A stretch of 64,000 bases of DNA, taken from Marinobacter sediminum. GTDB lineage: Bacteria > Pseudomonadota > Gammaproteobacteria > Pseudomonadales > Oleiphilaceae. The translations under genes were made by a program, and so were the position numbers. The stretch is from positions 679,305-743,304 of the forward strand of contig NZ_JAEMQH010000002.1 of NCBI RefSeq assembly GCF_016820575.1. Direction: 5' to 3'. The notes below the pieces were generated by a model. That model made no database searches. It worked only from the letters and a program-made list of their open reading frames with translations, and was not told the DNA's origin. Of the stretch, positions 57,371-64,000 are shown one piece after another (positions within the stretch are counted from its first letter, which is position 1; each line of letters begins with the position of its first letter).

Positions 57371-57830
57371 TTAGTTGTTGAGTGTTGAGTAGACCAAAGT
57401 CGACATGTCGGTGTCTTTGGATCCAGGCGCCTCGATGTAGCGGTCGCCGGAGCCCCAACACTGCCACCAGGCTCCCGGCGATGGTCACTTCGTAGATCCC
57501 ATCGCCGTCTGTGGTTATCAATCGGGCAGACACCACAGAGTACCGGTTCAGGGAATTTTTTAGTGAGAGTTCCAGGCGATCTGCCACCACCTGCGGGCCC
57601 TGAATCGAGGCGGCGACCAAAATCGGCTCTCCGCGGGTGAAGCGGTATTGCTCGAGAATAAAGTTAAATTGGCCGTTATTGCCCAGCGGAAGGCTGACCG
57701 GTTCGTAGCGATTGCCGCGATAGCCCTCGGCTCGTGGGTCGGGACTCAGCCAACTAAAACTGGCGTGGCTGCTTGAGGCTAACCAATAGGCTGTTCCTGC
57801 AAAAAGCGAAGGAGCTACAGCCAAGACCAC
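57371..57830 (-). pseudogene. Unknown secreted protein with a probable frameshift
   Basis: Starting at the GTG (57830), a signal peptide (MVLAVAPSLFAGTAYWLASSSHA) is followed by about 95 residues rich in beta-prone segments (LEQYRFTRGEPILVAASIQG). Near GDGIYEVTI (about 57490) the frame changes character: in this frame it runs on with rare Arg and Leu codons (CGA, AGA, CTA) to 57363. The +2-shifted frame instead reads AWWQCWGSGDRYIEAP...VYSTLNN and stops at 57371, with GC-rich third positions like its neighbours. I infer a one-base indel, real or a sequencing error. It is last in an operon with YceI. No family is recognised. Confidence 0.6.
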
Positions 57831-57832
57831 AT

Positions 57833-58450
57833 TCAGAACCAGCCTGACTTCTGGTTGGCCTCAAAGCCAAATCGTAAGCGAACCTCATCCCCGACCAATG
57901 CTGGATCCAGTCCGTAGGTCATTCCCCAGTCACTTCGGCGCAGCGTAGTCTCGGCGCTGATCCCCAGGGTGAAGTCCTCATGCCCGATCGGGTAGTCAGC
58001 GGATTTATTAAGCGTCACATCCAAGATGACCGGGTTGGATTGTCCCAACATAGTCAGATCTCCGGTCACTTTGCCGGTCTTTTCACCGGTTGCTTCAAAT
58101 CCAGTGAGGTTGAAGGTGATTTCCGGGTATTTGCTGCTATGCAGAAAATCTGAACCTCGAAGATGCTCATCCCGCTTTTTATGGTTGGTGAACACGCTAC
58201 GACTTTCGAACACCAGGGTGCCTGATTCCAGCTCGCCGGTGGCGTCGTCGTATACAAACTGTCCTTCCACGTCCCGGAACATGCCGATCACCGGGGCGTA
58301 ACCGATATGCATGATTTCAAAGGACATGGAAAAGTGATCGGAGTCCACTTCAAACGTAGCAGGTTCGGCAAATGTCGTGGCGGGCATAGCGCAAGTACCT
58401 AGAATTAGAGCACAGCATGCGGCTTTGCCAATGGGATTTCCGTTAATCAT
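57833..58450 (-). CDS. YceI-family periplasmic lipid-binding protein
   Basis: 205 residues: signal peptide (CCALILGTCAMPATTFAEP, cleavage near 29) and a lipocalin-like barrel with YceI hallmarks DSDHFSMSFEIMHIGYAPVIGMFRDVEGQF, FTNHKKRDEHLRGSDFL, and TLRRSDWGMTYG. Family members bind isoprenoid or other amphipathic lipids in the periplasm. ATG at 58450 has AGGAGG 6 bases upstream and overlaps the end of the CDP-alcohol phosphatidyltransferase by 8 bases. Confidence 0.93.
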   Translation of the reverse strand: MINGNPIGKAACCALILGTCAMPATTFAEPATFEVDSDHFSMSFEIMHIGYAPVIGMFRDVEGQFVYDDATGELESGTLVFESRSVFTNHKKRDEHLRGSDFLHSSKYPEITFNLTGFEATGEKTGKVTGDLTMLGQSNPVILDVTLNKSADYPIGHEDFTLGISAETTLRRSDWGMTYGLDPALVGDEVRLRFGFEANQKSGWF

Positions 58451-59186
58451 GGGAGAACCTCCTTCGATGAAGCCAGCGAATATCCAGTCCAAATGACCAT
58501 GCCAACAGGGCCAGAGCCGTGGCCAGTGTGGTACCGGCAAACGCAGGCGATACGGGCGGCAGCAATGCCACCATCAGGGTAACGAGTTGCCACACGCAGA
58601 CAGTTTTGCGCCGGAAACTGTCGGGAAGCGGGTGCTTAAGCCAATGCCAGATTGTGCTCCCAGAGATAAAAGCATAGCGCATCAGACCTAAACAGAGCAC
58701 CCACGCTCCAGCTTTGTCCAGAGTCATAACCGCTATGCACAAACCGAGGATAAGAGCGGCGTCCAGCTCCATATCAAAGCGTGCGCCAAACCGGCTCTGA
58801 CATCGATTGGCCCGTGCCAGCGCGCCGTCCACGCCGTCCATTAGCAGGGCGGTCAGGGCAACGATGGCGTAAGTCCAAAGCTGGGCATCAAGGTGCCCTT
58901 TGGTCAGATGCCCGATAAAGGGAGCACTGGCCACGAGCGTCACAACCAGTGAGCTTCGAGCCAGGGTCGCCCGGTTGGCGGGGTTGAAGTCCTGGTCCGC
59001 AGGCCAGTGCCTGAAAACGCACCACCCAATGAATGCAAATAAACCGACAGCAATCGCCGGTGCAGCCGGCGTGAGCTGCCAGAACCAGGCCGCGGCCAGG
59101 CAGGCTGTAGCGGTTAATGCAAAGCCCCAAACCAGGTCCTGATGGATGGATAAGCCTGGCGGAGCCGTGTTGTCTCGAGAATCCAT
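58443..59186 (-). CDS. CDP-alcohol phosphatidyltransferase family enzyme
   Basis: 247 residues, six or so membrane helices. The catalytic motif DGVDGALAR...G...D...D is complete, with all four acidic residues (MDGVDGALARANRCQSRFG then FDMELD). Such enzymes displace CMP from a CDP-linked donor with an alcohol acceptor. The acceptor is unknown: the protein is larger and less conserved than PgsA or PssA. It heads a leftward operon with YceI and diverges from the MDR-PTPS-glycosyltransferase operon. Confidence 0.9.
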   Translation of the reverse strand: MDSRDNTAPPGLSIHQDLVWGFALTATACLAAAWFWQLTPAAPAIAVGLFAFIGWCVFRHWPADQDFNPANRATLARSSLVVTLVASAPFIGHLTKGHLDAQLWTYAIVALTALLMDGVDGALARANRCQSRFGARFDMELDAALILGLCIAVMTLDKAGAWVLCLGLMRYAFISGSTIWHWLKHPLPDSFRRKTVCVWQLVTLMVALLPPVSPAFAGTTLATALALLAWSFGLDIRWLHRRRFSHD

Positions 59187-59330
59187 AGCTGAGCCCTAGC
59201 GTATAGCTACTACACGGTGCAGACAGTGAAACACTCACAGACTGACTATAGTTGTGAAGAGCTAAGGGTGCTTACGCACAAGCGTGGTGTTCGGACCCAG
59301 TTTTCATTGGAAAAAAACAGGGAGAGGGCG

Positions 59331-60332
59331 GTGCAGCTGGATAACAGGCAGGAAATGGGGGATAGCCTGGCATGGTGGGTGACCGGGCCGGGCGAAGGGA
59401 TGCTGTCGCATGCGCCGGTGCGCTCCGAGAAGACCAATACCAATTGTGGGTGGGTAACCGTTGAAGCTCTTTATTCCGGTATCAGCCGAGGTACTGAAGC
59501 ATTGGTTTTCCGGGGGCAGGTCCCAGAGAGCGAATTTCAGCGTATGCGTGCTCCGTTCCAGCAGGGTGAATTTCCGTTTCCGGTAAAATACGGCTATGCC
59601 AATGTTGGACGGGTGGTTTCCGGGCCAAAACATTTGGAAGGCCGACTTGTCTTTTGCCTGTTTCCTCATCAACAACGCTTTCAGGTGCCTCAGGAAGCCG
59701 TGCAATTGATTCCTGACAATGTTCCGGCTGAACGTGCGGTGCTGGCGGCCAACCTGGAAACCGCGATCAACGGCCTGTGGGATGCCTTGCCGACCGTTGG
59801 CGATCGAATCCTGGTAGTTGGGCTGGGCGTGGTCGGGTTGCTGGTCGCGTGGCTGGCCAGGCAGATACCGGGGGCTCACGTCACCGCTATTGACCTCAAC
59901 CCGGCAAGACGCGCCCAGGCGGAGGCCTTGGGGCTCAAGTTTGCAGAGTGCCCTGACGAAAACGACTATGACCTGGTGTTTCACACCAGTGGCCACCCAT
60001 CGGGCCTAACCACGGCATTGTCAGTCGCGGGTCAGGAGTCCAAGGTTGTTGAAATGAGCTGGTACGGAAGCCGGAGAGTGGAAGTGCCTCTTGGCGAAGC
60101 TTTCCATTCCCGCCGGTTGACGCTCAGATCCAGCCAAGTCGGCCAGATTCCCTCCTACCAACAACCTCGATGGAACTATGGCCGGCGCATGAGGCTGGCG
60201 CTGGAGTTACTGGCCGATGACCGACTCGACTGCCTGATTACTGGGGAGACCCGGTTTGCCGATTTGCCAGAGGTTATGGGCGATATATTAGCGAATGACG
60301 GGCACACCCTGTGCCATCGAATTATTTACTAG
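59331..60332 (+). CDS. MDR-superfamily dehydrogenase lacking zinc ligands
   Basis: 333 residues with this start. The medium-chain dehydrogenase fold is clear: WVTGPGEG, EALYSGISRGTEALVF, FPFPVKYGYANVGRVV and the nucleotide-binding VVGLGVVGLLVAW. The catalytic Zn Cys is replaced by Ser (GISRGTE instead of GICGTD), and the GHE motif is KYGYANVG, so it probably works without zinc. The same variant (ISRGTE...KYGY) occurs in BchC-like proteins. GTG at 59331 is set by GGGAGAGGG just upstream; 38 further codons are open. First gene of the rightward operon. Confidence 0.82.
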   Translation: MQLDNRQEMGDSLAWWVTGPGEGMLSHAPVRSEKTNTNCGWVTVEALYSGISRGTEALVFRGQVPESEFQRMRAPFQQGEFPFPVKYGYANVGRVVSGPKHLEGRLVFCLFPHQQRFQVPQEAVQLIPDNVPAERAVLAANLETAINGLWDALPTVGDRILVVGLGVVGLLVAWLARQIPGAHVTAIDLNPARRAQAEALGLKFAECPDENDYDLVFHTSGHPSGLTTALSVAGQESKVVEMSWYGSRRVEVPLGEAFHSRRLTLRSSQVGQIPSYQQPRWNYGRRMRLALELLADDRLDCLITGETRFADLPEVMGDILANDGHTLCHRIIY

Positions 60333-60366
60333 TTTCCACCCACCGTTACCTTCCGGAGAACGATCT

Positions 60367-60765
60367 ATGTTCAGCTTGACCGTCCGAGACCACATGATGA
60401 TTGCCCATAGTTTTCGGGGCGAGATTTTCGGACCTGCACAGCAGGTCCACGGGGCAACTTACGTTGTGGATGTAGCCTTTGAGCGGCAGGAGTTGGATGC
60501 GGACAACCTGGTGGTCGATATTGGCCTGGCGGCGTCAGTGCTTAAAGACGTTCTCGCAGAATTCAACATGAAGAATCTGGACGACCTTGAGCAACTGCAG
60601 AGTCAGAATACCACTACCGAGTTCATGGCCAGGCAGGTGTTTGAGCGCATGGCAGCTGCGATCAGGACAGGGCGTCTGGGCGAGTCCGCCCAAGGTATGA
60701 ACAGCCTGAAAGTGACCCTGTCTGAATCCCACATTGCCTGGGCCAGTTTCCATGGCAAGCTCTGA
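60367..60765 (+). CDS. Degenerate 6-pyruvoyl-tetrahydropterin synthase-like protein
   Basis: 132 residues with a QueD/PTPS-like layout: AHSFRGE (His14), QQVHGATY (His28), and the C-terminal LSESHIAWASF strand with the substrate-anchoring Glu. Compared with QueD/PTPS, the third zinc ligand is Ala30 (HGA for HGH), no Cys exists anywhere in the protein, and the DHH/DHxxLN segment is FNMKNLDDL. So canonical pterin synthase chemistry is unlikely unless the site was rebuilt. GGAG lies 8 bases before the ATG. It overlaps the next gene by 14 bases. Confidence 0.7.
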   Translation: MFSLTVRDHMMIAHSFRGEIFGPAQQVHGATYVVDVAFERQELDADNLVVDIGLAASVLKDVLAEFNMKNLDDLEQLQSQNTTTEFMARQVFERMAAAIRTGRLGESAQGMNSLKVTLSESHIAWASFHGKL

Positions 60766-62692
60766 TTTCAGCCCGGTCCTTCGATTTGTAGTGCCTGGTG
60801 ATCCCGGTCAGAACACCGGTGGCTACCGCTATGTTCGTCGTGCTGTCGATGCAATAAACGAACTCGGTACCCGGGCTGTTGTCACCGGGCTGGCTGGGCA
60901 GTTTCCGCGTCCCGACCAGCGGGCACTGGCGGCGATGAATCATTGCCTGGAACAGTGCCCGGACTCAGCGGTGGTGGTGCTCGATGGTCTGGCTATAGGT
61001 GCCATGCCGCAGGTTATAGAGGAGCATGCGCAGCGTTTGAAGCTAATAGCGTTAATCCATCACCCACTTGCCGATGAAACGGGGTTGTCGGAGGAAGAAC
61101 GCCAGTGGTTCTTCGAGCAGGAACGCCGCGCCCTGGCAGCCGTGGCCCATGTGGTGACTACCAGCGCGTTCACTGTTGGGCGCCTTGCGGCTTTCGGTGT
61201 TTCTGCTGACCGAATTGATACTGCGCATCCAGGCGTTGCAATCAAAGCCAGGCTTCAAACGAACAATGACGTCCGCCGTGCACCTGTTCCCCAGTTACTC
61301 TGTGTTGGCCATCTCTCTCAGCGCAAAGCGCAACATCAGTTAGTTAAAGCCTTACAGAACCTTCAATCCCTACCGTGGCATTGCACTCTCGCAGGTTCCC
61401 TGGATCGAGATTCTGCCTACAGTCAGGAAGTTGCCAATCAGATCCGAAAGGCCGGGCTGGAAGGGCGGGTAGAGCTCACCGGAGAAGTAGCCGAAAGACG
61501 GTTATTGGAGCTGTACCAACAGGCTGATGTGTTCGTGTTTCCCTCCCTCTATGAGGGCTATGGGATGGTGATTGACGAGGCCATTGCGTCTGGCTTGCCT
61601 GTCATAACCTCGGACGGTGGCGCTTTAGCCAACACTGGCGACCAGCCAGGTGTTCTTCAGTACCCGGCTGGCGACGTTGAGGCTTTGGAATCGGCGCTGC
61701 GAGCCTGGCTGAGTGATCCTGAAGGACTGGCACAGCAAACAACGCAGGCACAATGCCTGTCGAGCCCCCTTCGCACCTGGGAGAATGCTGCGCAGGTTTT
61801 TTTGAAGGTGGCAGGGTTGGGCTGCGTCGCGGCGGGCAGTGTGTTTGAGAATAGTTGGCTGGAACTCCGTGAAAGTGCGGACCACCAAGCGAGATCGATG
61901 GCGCTGACCGAAGCCGTGGATCGTTGGCTTCATCGGGATGTTGCCGGGCAAGTTGATGCCGGTTCCCGGGAGCCAGTGACGATTGTCGACCTGGGTACGG
62001 GGCGTGGATCCAACGCTGTGTTTCTGGCGCCGAGGCTCCTTGTGCCGAAGCAGTGGCTGCTGCTGGATCACGATGCCTCATTGCTGACGGTGGCGAAGGA
62101 TCGGTTGACGCAACTGGGGGAATCGAGTTCGGTGGCTGAGGCATGGCTGACAGCTGACTCGCTGGCCGCACAGATTCCCTCTGAGGCAAGGCTGATCACC
62201 GCTTCTGCACTGATCGACCTTGTCTCAGAGGAATGGCTGGATGCGCTGGTGGCGTCGGCTGGGTCGCAGAGAGCCGCGCTGCTTGTGACCCTGAGTTACT
62301 CCGGCCAATTCCGTTTGGAACCCGAACACCCATGCGACGAGCGAGTGCAGACGCTGGTCAATCAGCATCAGAGAGGCGAGAAGGGAACCGGCCGGGCGTT
62401 GGGGCCAGATGCACCTCGCGTACTGGCAAAAAAACTGAAACAGGCGGGCCACTCCGTTGAAATCTCTGAAACCCCTTGGCGGCTCAATGCCCGTGATCGA
62501 GCACTGATCAGCCAGTTGCTGGAAGGTTGGGTGGCAGCAGCGGCTGAGCTGGCTCCTGATATCAACGGCGACGGTTCAGAATGGCTGTCGGATTGGTTGT
62601 CGGATCGAAAGCGTTGGCTGGCCGAGGGCCGTCTGTCGGTCAGCGTCCACCACTTGGATCTGATGGCGCTTCCTCCGGATCAAATCTCATGA
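60752..62692 (+). CDS. Glycosyltransferase (GT4) fused to a class I methyltransferase
   Basis: 646 residues. N-terminal half (about 1-365): GT-B fold of family GT4, with PGDPGQNTGGYRYVRR, LCVGHLSQRKAQHQLVKAL and the donor-site EGYGMVIDEAIASGLPVITSDGG containing EX7E. C-terminal half (about 400-646): SAM-dependent methyltransferase with motif I VDLGTGRGSNAVFLAPRL and acidic motif II LLLDHDASLL. The linker is around 365-400. It is coupled to the PTPS-like gene and to the next membrane protein (ATGA), so all three are made together. Confidence 0.85.
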   Translation: MASSDFSPVLRFVVPGDPGQNTGGYRYVRRAVDAINELGTRAVVTGLAGQFPRPDQRALAAMNHCLEQCPDSAVVVLDGLAIGAMPQVIEEHAQRLKLIALIHHPLADETGLSEEERQWFFEQERRALAAVAHVVTTSAFTVGRLAAFGVSADRIDTAHPGVAIKARLQTNNDVRRAPVPQLLCVGHLSQRKAQHQLVKALQNLQSLPWHCTLAGSLDRDSAYSQEVANQIRKAGLEGRVELTGEVAERRLLELYQQADVFVFPSLYEGYGMVIDEAIASGLPVITSDGGALANTGDQPGVLQYPAGDVEALESALRAWLSDPEGLAQQTTQAQCLSSPLRTWENAAQVFLKVAGLGCVAAGSVFENSWLELRESADHQARSMALTEAVDRWLHRDVAGQVDAGSREPVTIVDLGTGRGSNAVFLAPRLLVPKQWLLLDHDASLLTVAKDRLTQLGESSSVAEAWLTADSLAAQIPSEARLITASALIDLVSEEWLDALVASAGSQRAALLVTLSYSGQFRLEPEHPCDERVQTLVNQHQRGEKGTGRALGPDAPRVLAKKLKQAGHSVEISETPWRLNARDRALISQLLEGWVAAAAELAPDINGDGSEWLSDWLSDRKRWLAEGRLSVSVHHLDLMALPPDQIS

Positions 62693-63666
62693 GGCAGGTT
62701 GCTGCGCTTTGGCGCTGGCTCATGGCATTCCTGTTGCTGGCCGGTCTGGCTTTGTTTCTGGACCTGGATCGACTGTGGCTGGAGCTTCAGCGTTTACCAG
62801 CATCTTTGCTGCTACCGGTCTTAGCTCTGACGGTCTTTCAGGTAGGGTTGTCGGCCTGGCGCTGGCGATACACCGCCAAGCGTCTGGGTCTTCAGATGTC
62901 CTACTCCCGGGCTTTTCGCGAGTATTACCTGGCGAGCTTCCTCAATCAGGTGCTCCCGGGTGGGGTAATGGGGGATGCTGGTCGAGCTTGGCGGCACAGC
63001 CGGGAAACGGATAAGAAACTCGGGGCCGTGCATGCTGTAATTATTGAGCGTTTGTCCGGACAGTTTGCACTGTTTTTGGTGGTGGCCTGGGCAGTGGCGT
63101 GGCTGAGTGAGTCTGGTCGCTTCAGCCCGAACTTGTCAGTCGGTTGGCTACTTCCCGTCGTAGCCATTGGCAGCCTGGCTGTCGGCCTTTGGGGGATGCG
63201 CAGCAAAAATCGGGCTGGGCGCTATATACGCCGCCTGTGCAAGGACCTGTCACAGACGCTGTTTGGCTGGCAGGTCTTGCCGATTCAGTTGGGGACCTCT
63301 TTACTGGTGCTCGGGAGTTACCTCGCCGTCTTTTTTTTACTTGCCCAGCAGGCCGGATATATAGAACGGGAGGGCTCCGGGTTTTTAATGCTGGCACTTT
63401 GCAGTTTGTTGCTATTAAGCATGGTGATCCCACTGACAGTAGCTGGCTGGGGCGTGCGAGAAGGGGCGGCAGCCGTTTTGTGGCCATTAGCCGGGTTGCC
63501 CGCTGAGCAGGGCGTGGCCCTGAGTGTGGCTTATGGAGTTTTGGTGTTGATCTCGTCCTTCCCGGGGCTGGCTGTGTTGCTTAGGAGGCAGTCCCCGGTA
63601 GGGGTGAAAAACGGGAACCGGCTTACGAAAACTCCAGGTCAAACAACATATCGCTGCCCAGATTGA
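62689..63666 (+). CDS. UPF0104/LPG-synthase-TM family membrane protein
   Basis: 325 residues, about eight membrane helices (LMAFLLLAGLALFL first; later VVAWAVAWLSE, LLLLSMVIPLTVAGWGVREGAAA). The AFREYYLASFLNQVLPGGVMGDAGRAWRHSR segment is the family signature shared with the flippase-like part of MprF and with YbhN. Such proteins are candidate lipid flippases or lipid-linked intermediate handlers. Here it lacks the soluble aminoacyl-transfer domain. The start overlaps the previous stop as ATGA. It converges with the RibD-like gene, overlapping 44 bases. Confidence 0.85.
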   Translation: MRQVAALWRWLMAFLLLAGLALFLDLDRLWLELQRLPASLLLPVLALTVFQVGLSAWRWRYTAKRLGLQMSYSRAFREYYLASFLNQVLPGGVMGDAGRAWRHSRETDKKLGAVHAVIIERLSGQFALFLVVAWAVAWLSESGRFSPNLSVGWLLPVVAIGSLAVGLWGMRSKNRAGRYIRRLCKDLSQTLFGWQVLPIQLGTSLLVLGSYLAVFFLLAQQAGYIEREGSGFLMLALCSLLLLSMVIPLTVAGWGVREGAAAVLWPLAGLPAEQGVALSVAYGVLVLISSFPGLAVLLRRQSPVGVKNGNRLTKTPGQTTYRCPD

Positions 63667-64000
63667 TCAGCTGGGATTTAGGGCGCAGGGCGCCATCGAG
63701 TTGATCGATCTCCGGCAGCGAGAAAGCGGGCCGCCCACTGCCAATGATCATTGGCGCCACCATGACATGCAGGCGGTCCAGCAGGCCAGCGTTAAGGAAA
63801 GACGACACTGTCAGGCCACCGCCTTCGATAAAGATTTTTCGCAGGCCAAAATCACTCAGCACCTGCAGAATCACTCGAGGGTCAACAGGCTCGGTTTGTT
63901 CTCTATCGCCCAGACAAGCGACTTCGGTGACCTGACCATACTCCCTTGCCACTGACTGCGAGTCGTACTGACCAGCAACCAGCCTGATTGTCCGGGATTT
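63623..64000 (-). CDS. RibD C-terminal-like reductase (partial, cut by window edge)
   Basis: The last 125 residues of a RibD_C/dihydrofolate-reductase-like protein. IFIEGGGLTVSSFLNAGLLDRLHVMVAPMIIGSGRPAF is the family ending, with the EGGG NADPH-binding turn. The frame is open to base 64000, so the start lies outside. Canonical RibD reduces the GTP cyclohydrolase II product in riboflavin synthesis; stand-alone homologues occur in antibiotic and pteridine pathways. Its convergence on the PTPS/glycosyltransferase operon suggests a shared pathway. Confidence 0.82.
   Translation of the reverse strand, partial: KSRTIRLVAGQYDSQSVAREYGQVTEVACLGDREQTEPVDPRVILQVLSDFGLRKIFIEGGGLTVSSFLNAGLLDRLHVMVAPMIIGSGRPAFSLPEIDQLDGALRPKSQLINLGSDMLFDLEFS

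Overview
The window looks like a chromosomal segment of a marine gammaproteobacterium. Marinobacter or a close relative is my best guess. The reasons are a Pseudomonas-like gene order around lolCD-comEC-exbBD-lpxK-kdsB-murB and aspS-yebC-ruvCAB-ybgC-tol-pal, GC content in the high fifties by eye, a secreted TIGR04219-type outer-membrane protein, and an ATP-dependent lipid A exporter (msbA) placed directly before lpxK. I see no phage, insertion sequence, plasmid or CRISPR array. Most of the window is core genome.

Left part (0-12 kb): infA, the two N-end-rule aminoacyl-transferases (bpt, aat), trxB, a lone MoxR ATPase, the agmatine-to-putrescine pair aguA-aguB, a small secreted protein and a PilZ protein all read leftward. 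They are followed by the lipoprotein-release permease/ATPase pair, a DUF2062 membrane protein and comEC. A 91-bp imperfect palindrome lies between aat and trxB. From 12.3 to 18.7 kb a tight operon (exbB-exbD-msbA-lpxK-trm112-kdsB-ptp-murB) serves envelope biogenesis: LPS core and lipid A, Kdo activation and peptidoglycan precursor.

Middle part (18.8-45.5 kb): proS, an Lrp regulator divergent from leuA, a cold-shock gene with a long leader, prpE, xseA divergent from guaB-guaA, tadA, galE-ugd-HIT, a FabR-like repressor, aspS, yebC, ruvC-ruvA-ruvB, ybgC, tolQ-tolR-tolA-tolB-pal-cpoB and two identical tRNA-Lys genes. Many genes here start with TTG or GTG behind good Shine-Dalgarno sequences.

Right part (45.6-64 kb): nadA, bepA, tusA, an AI-2E/PerM transporter and dapA-bamC-purC are again in Pseudomonas-like order. 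They are followed by accessory genes: a beta-barrel protein, a UDP-glucuronate 4-epimerase, a GNAT protein, a pseudouridine synthase, tRNA-Val and an EamA transporter. The last 6.5 kb is the most unusual. One leftward operon holds a CDP-alcohol phosphatidyltransferase, a YceI lipocalin-like protein and an unknown secreted protein that appears frameshifted. Diverging from it is an overlapping rightward operon of a zinc-less MDR dehydrogenase, a degenerate 6-pyruvoyl-tetrahydropterin-synthase-like protein, a glycosyltransferase-methyltransferase fusion and a UPF0104-type membrane protein, which converges on a RibD-like reductase cut by the window edge. Together these look like an uncharacterised pathway that makes, glycosylates, methylates and perhaps exports a pterin- or pyrimidine-derived, membrane-associated compound. 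That interpretation is inference.
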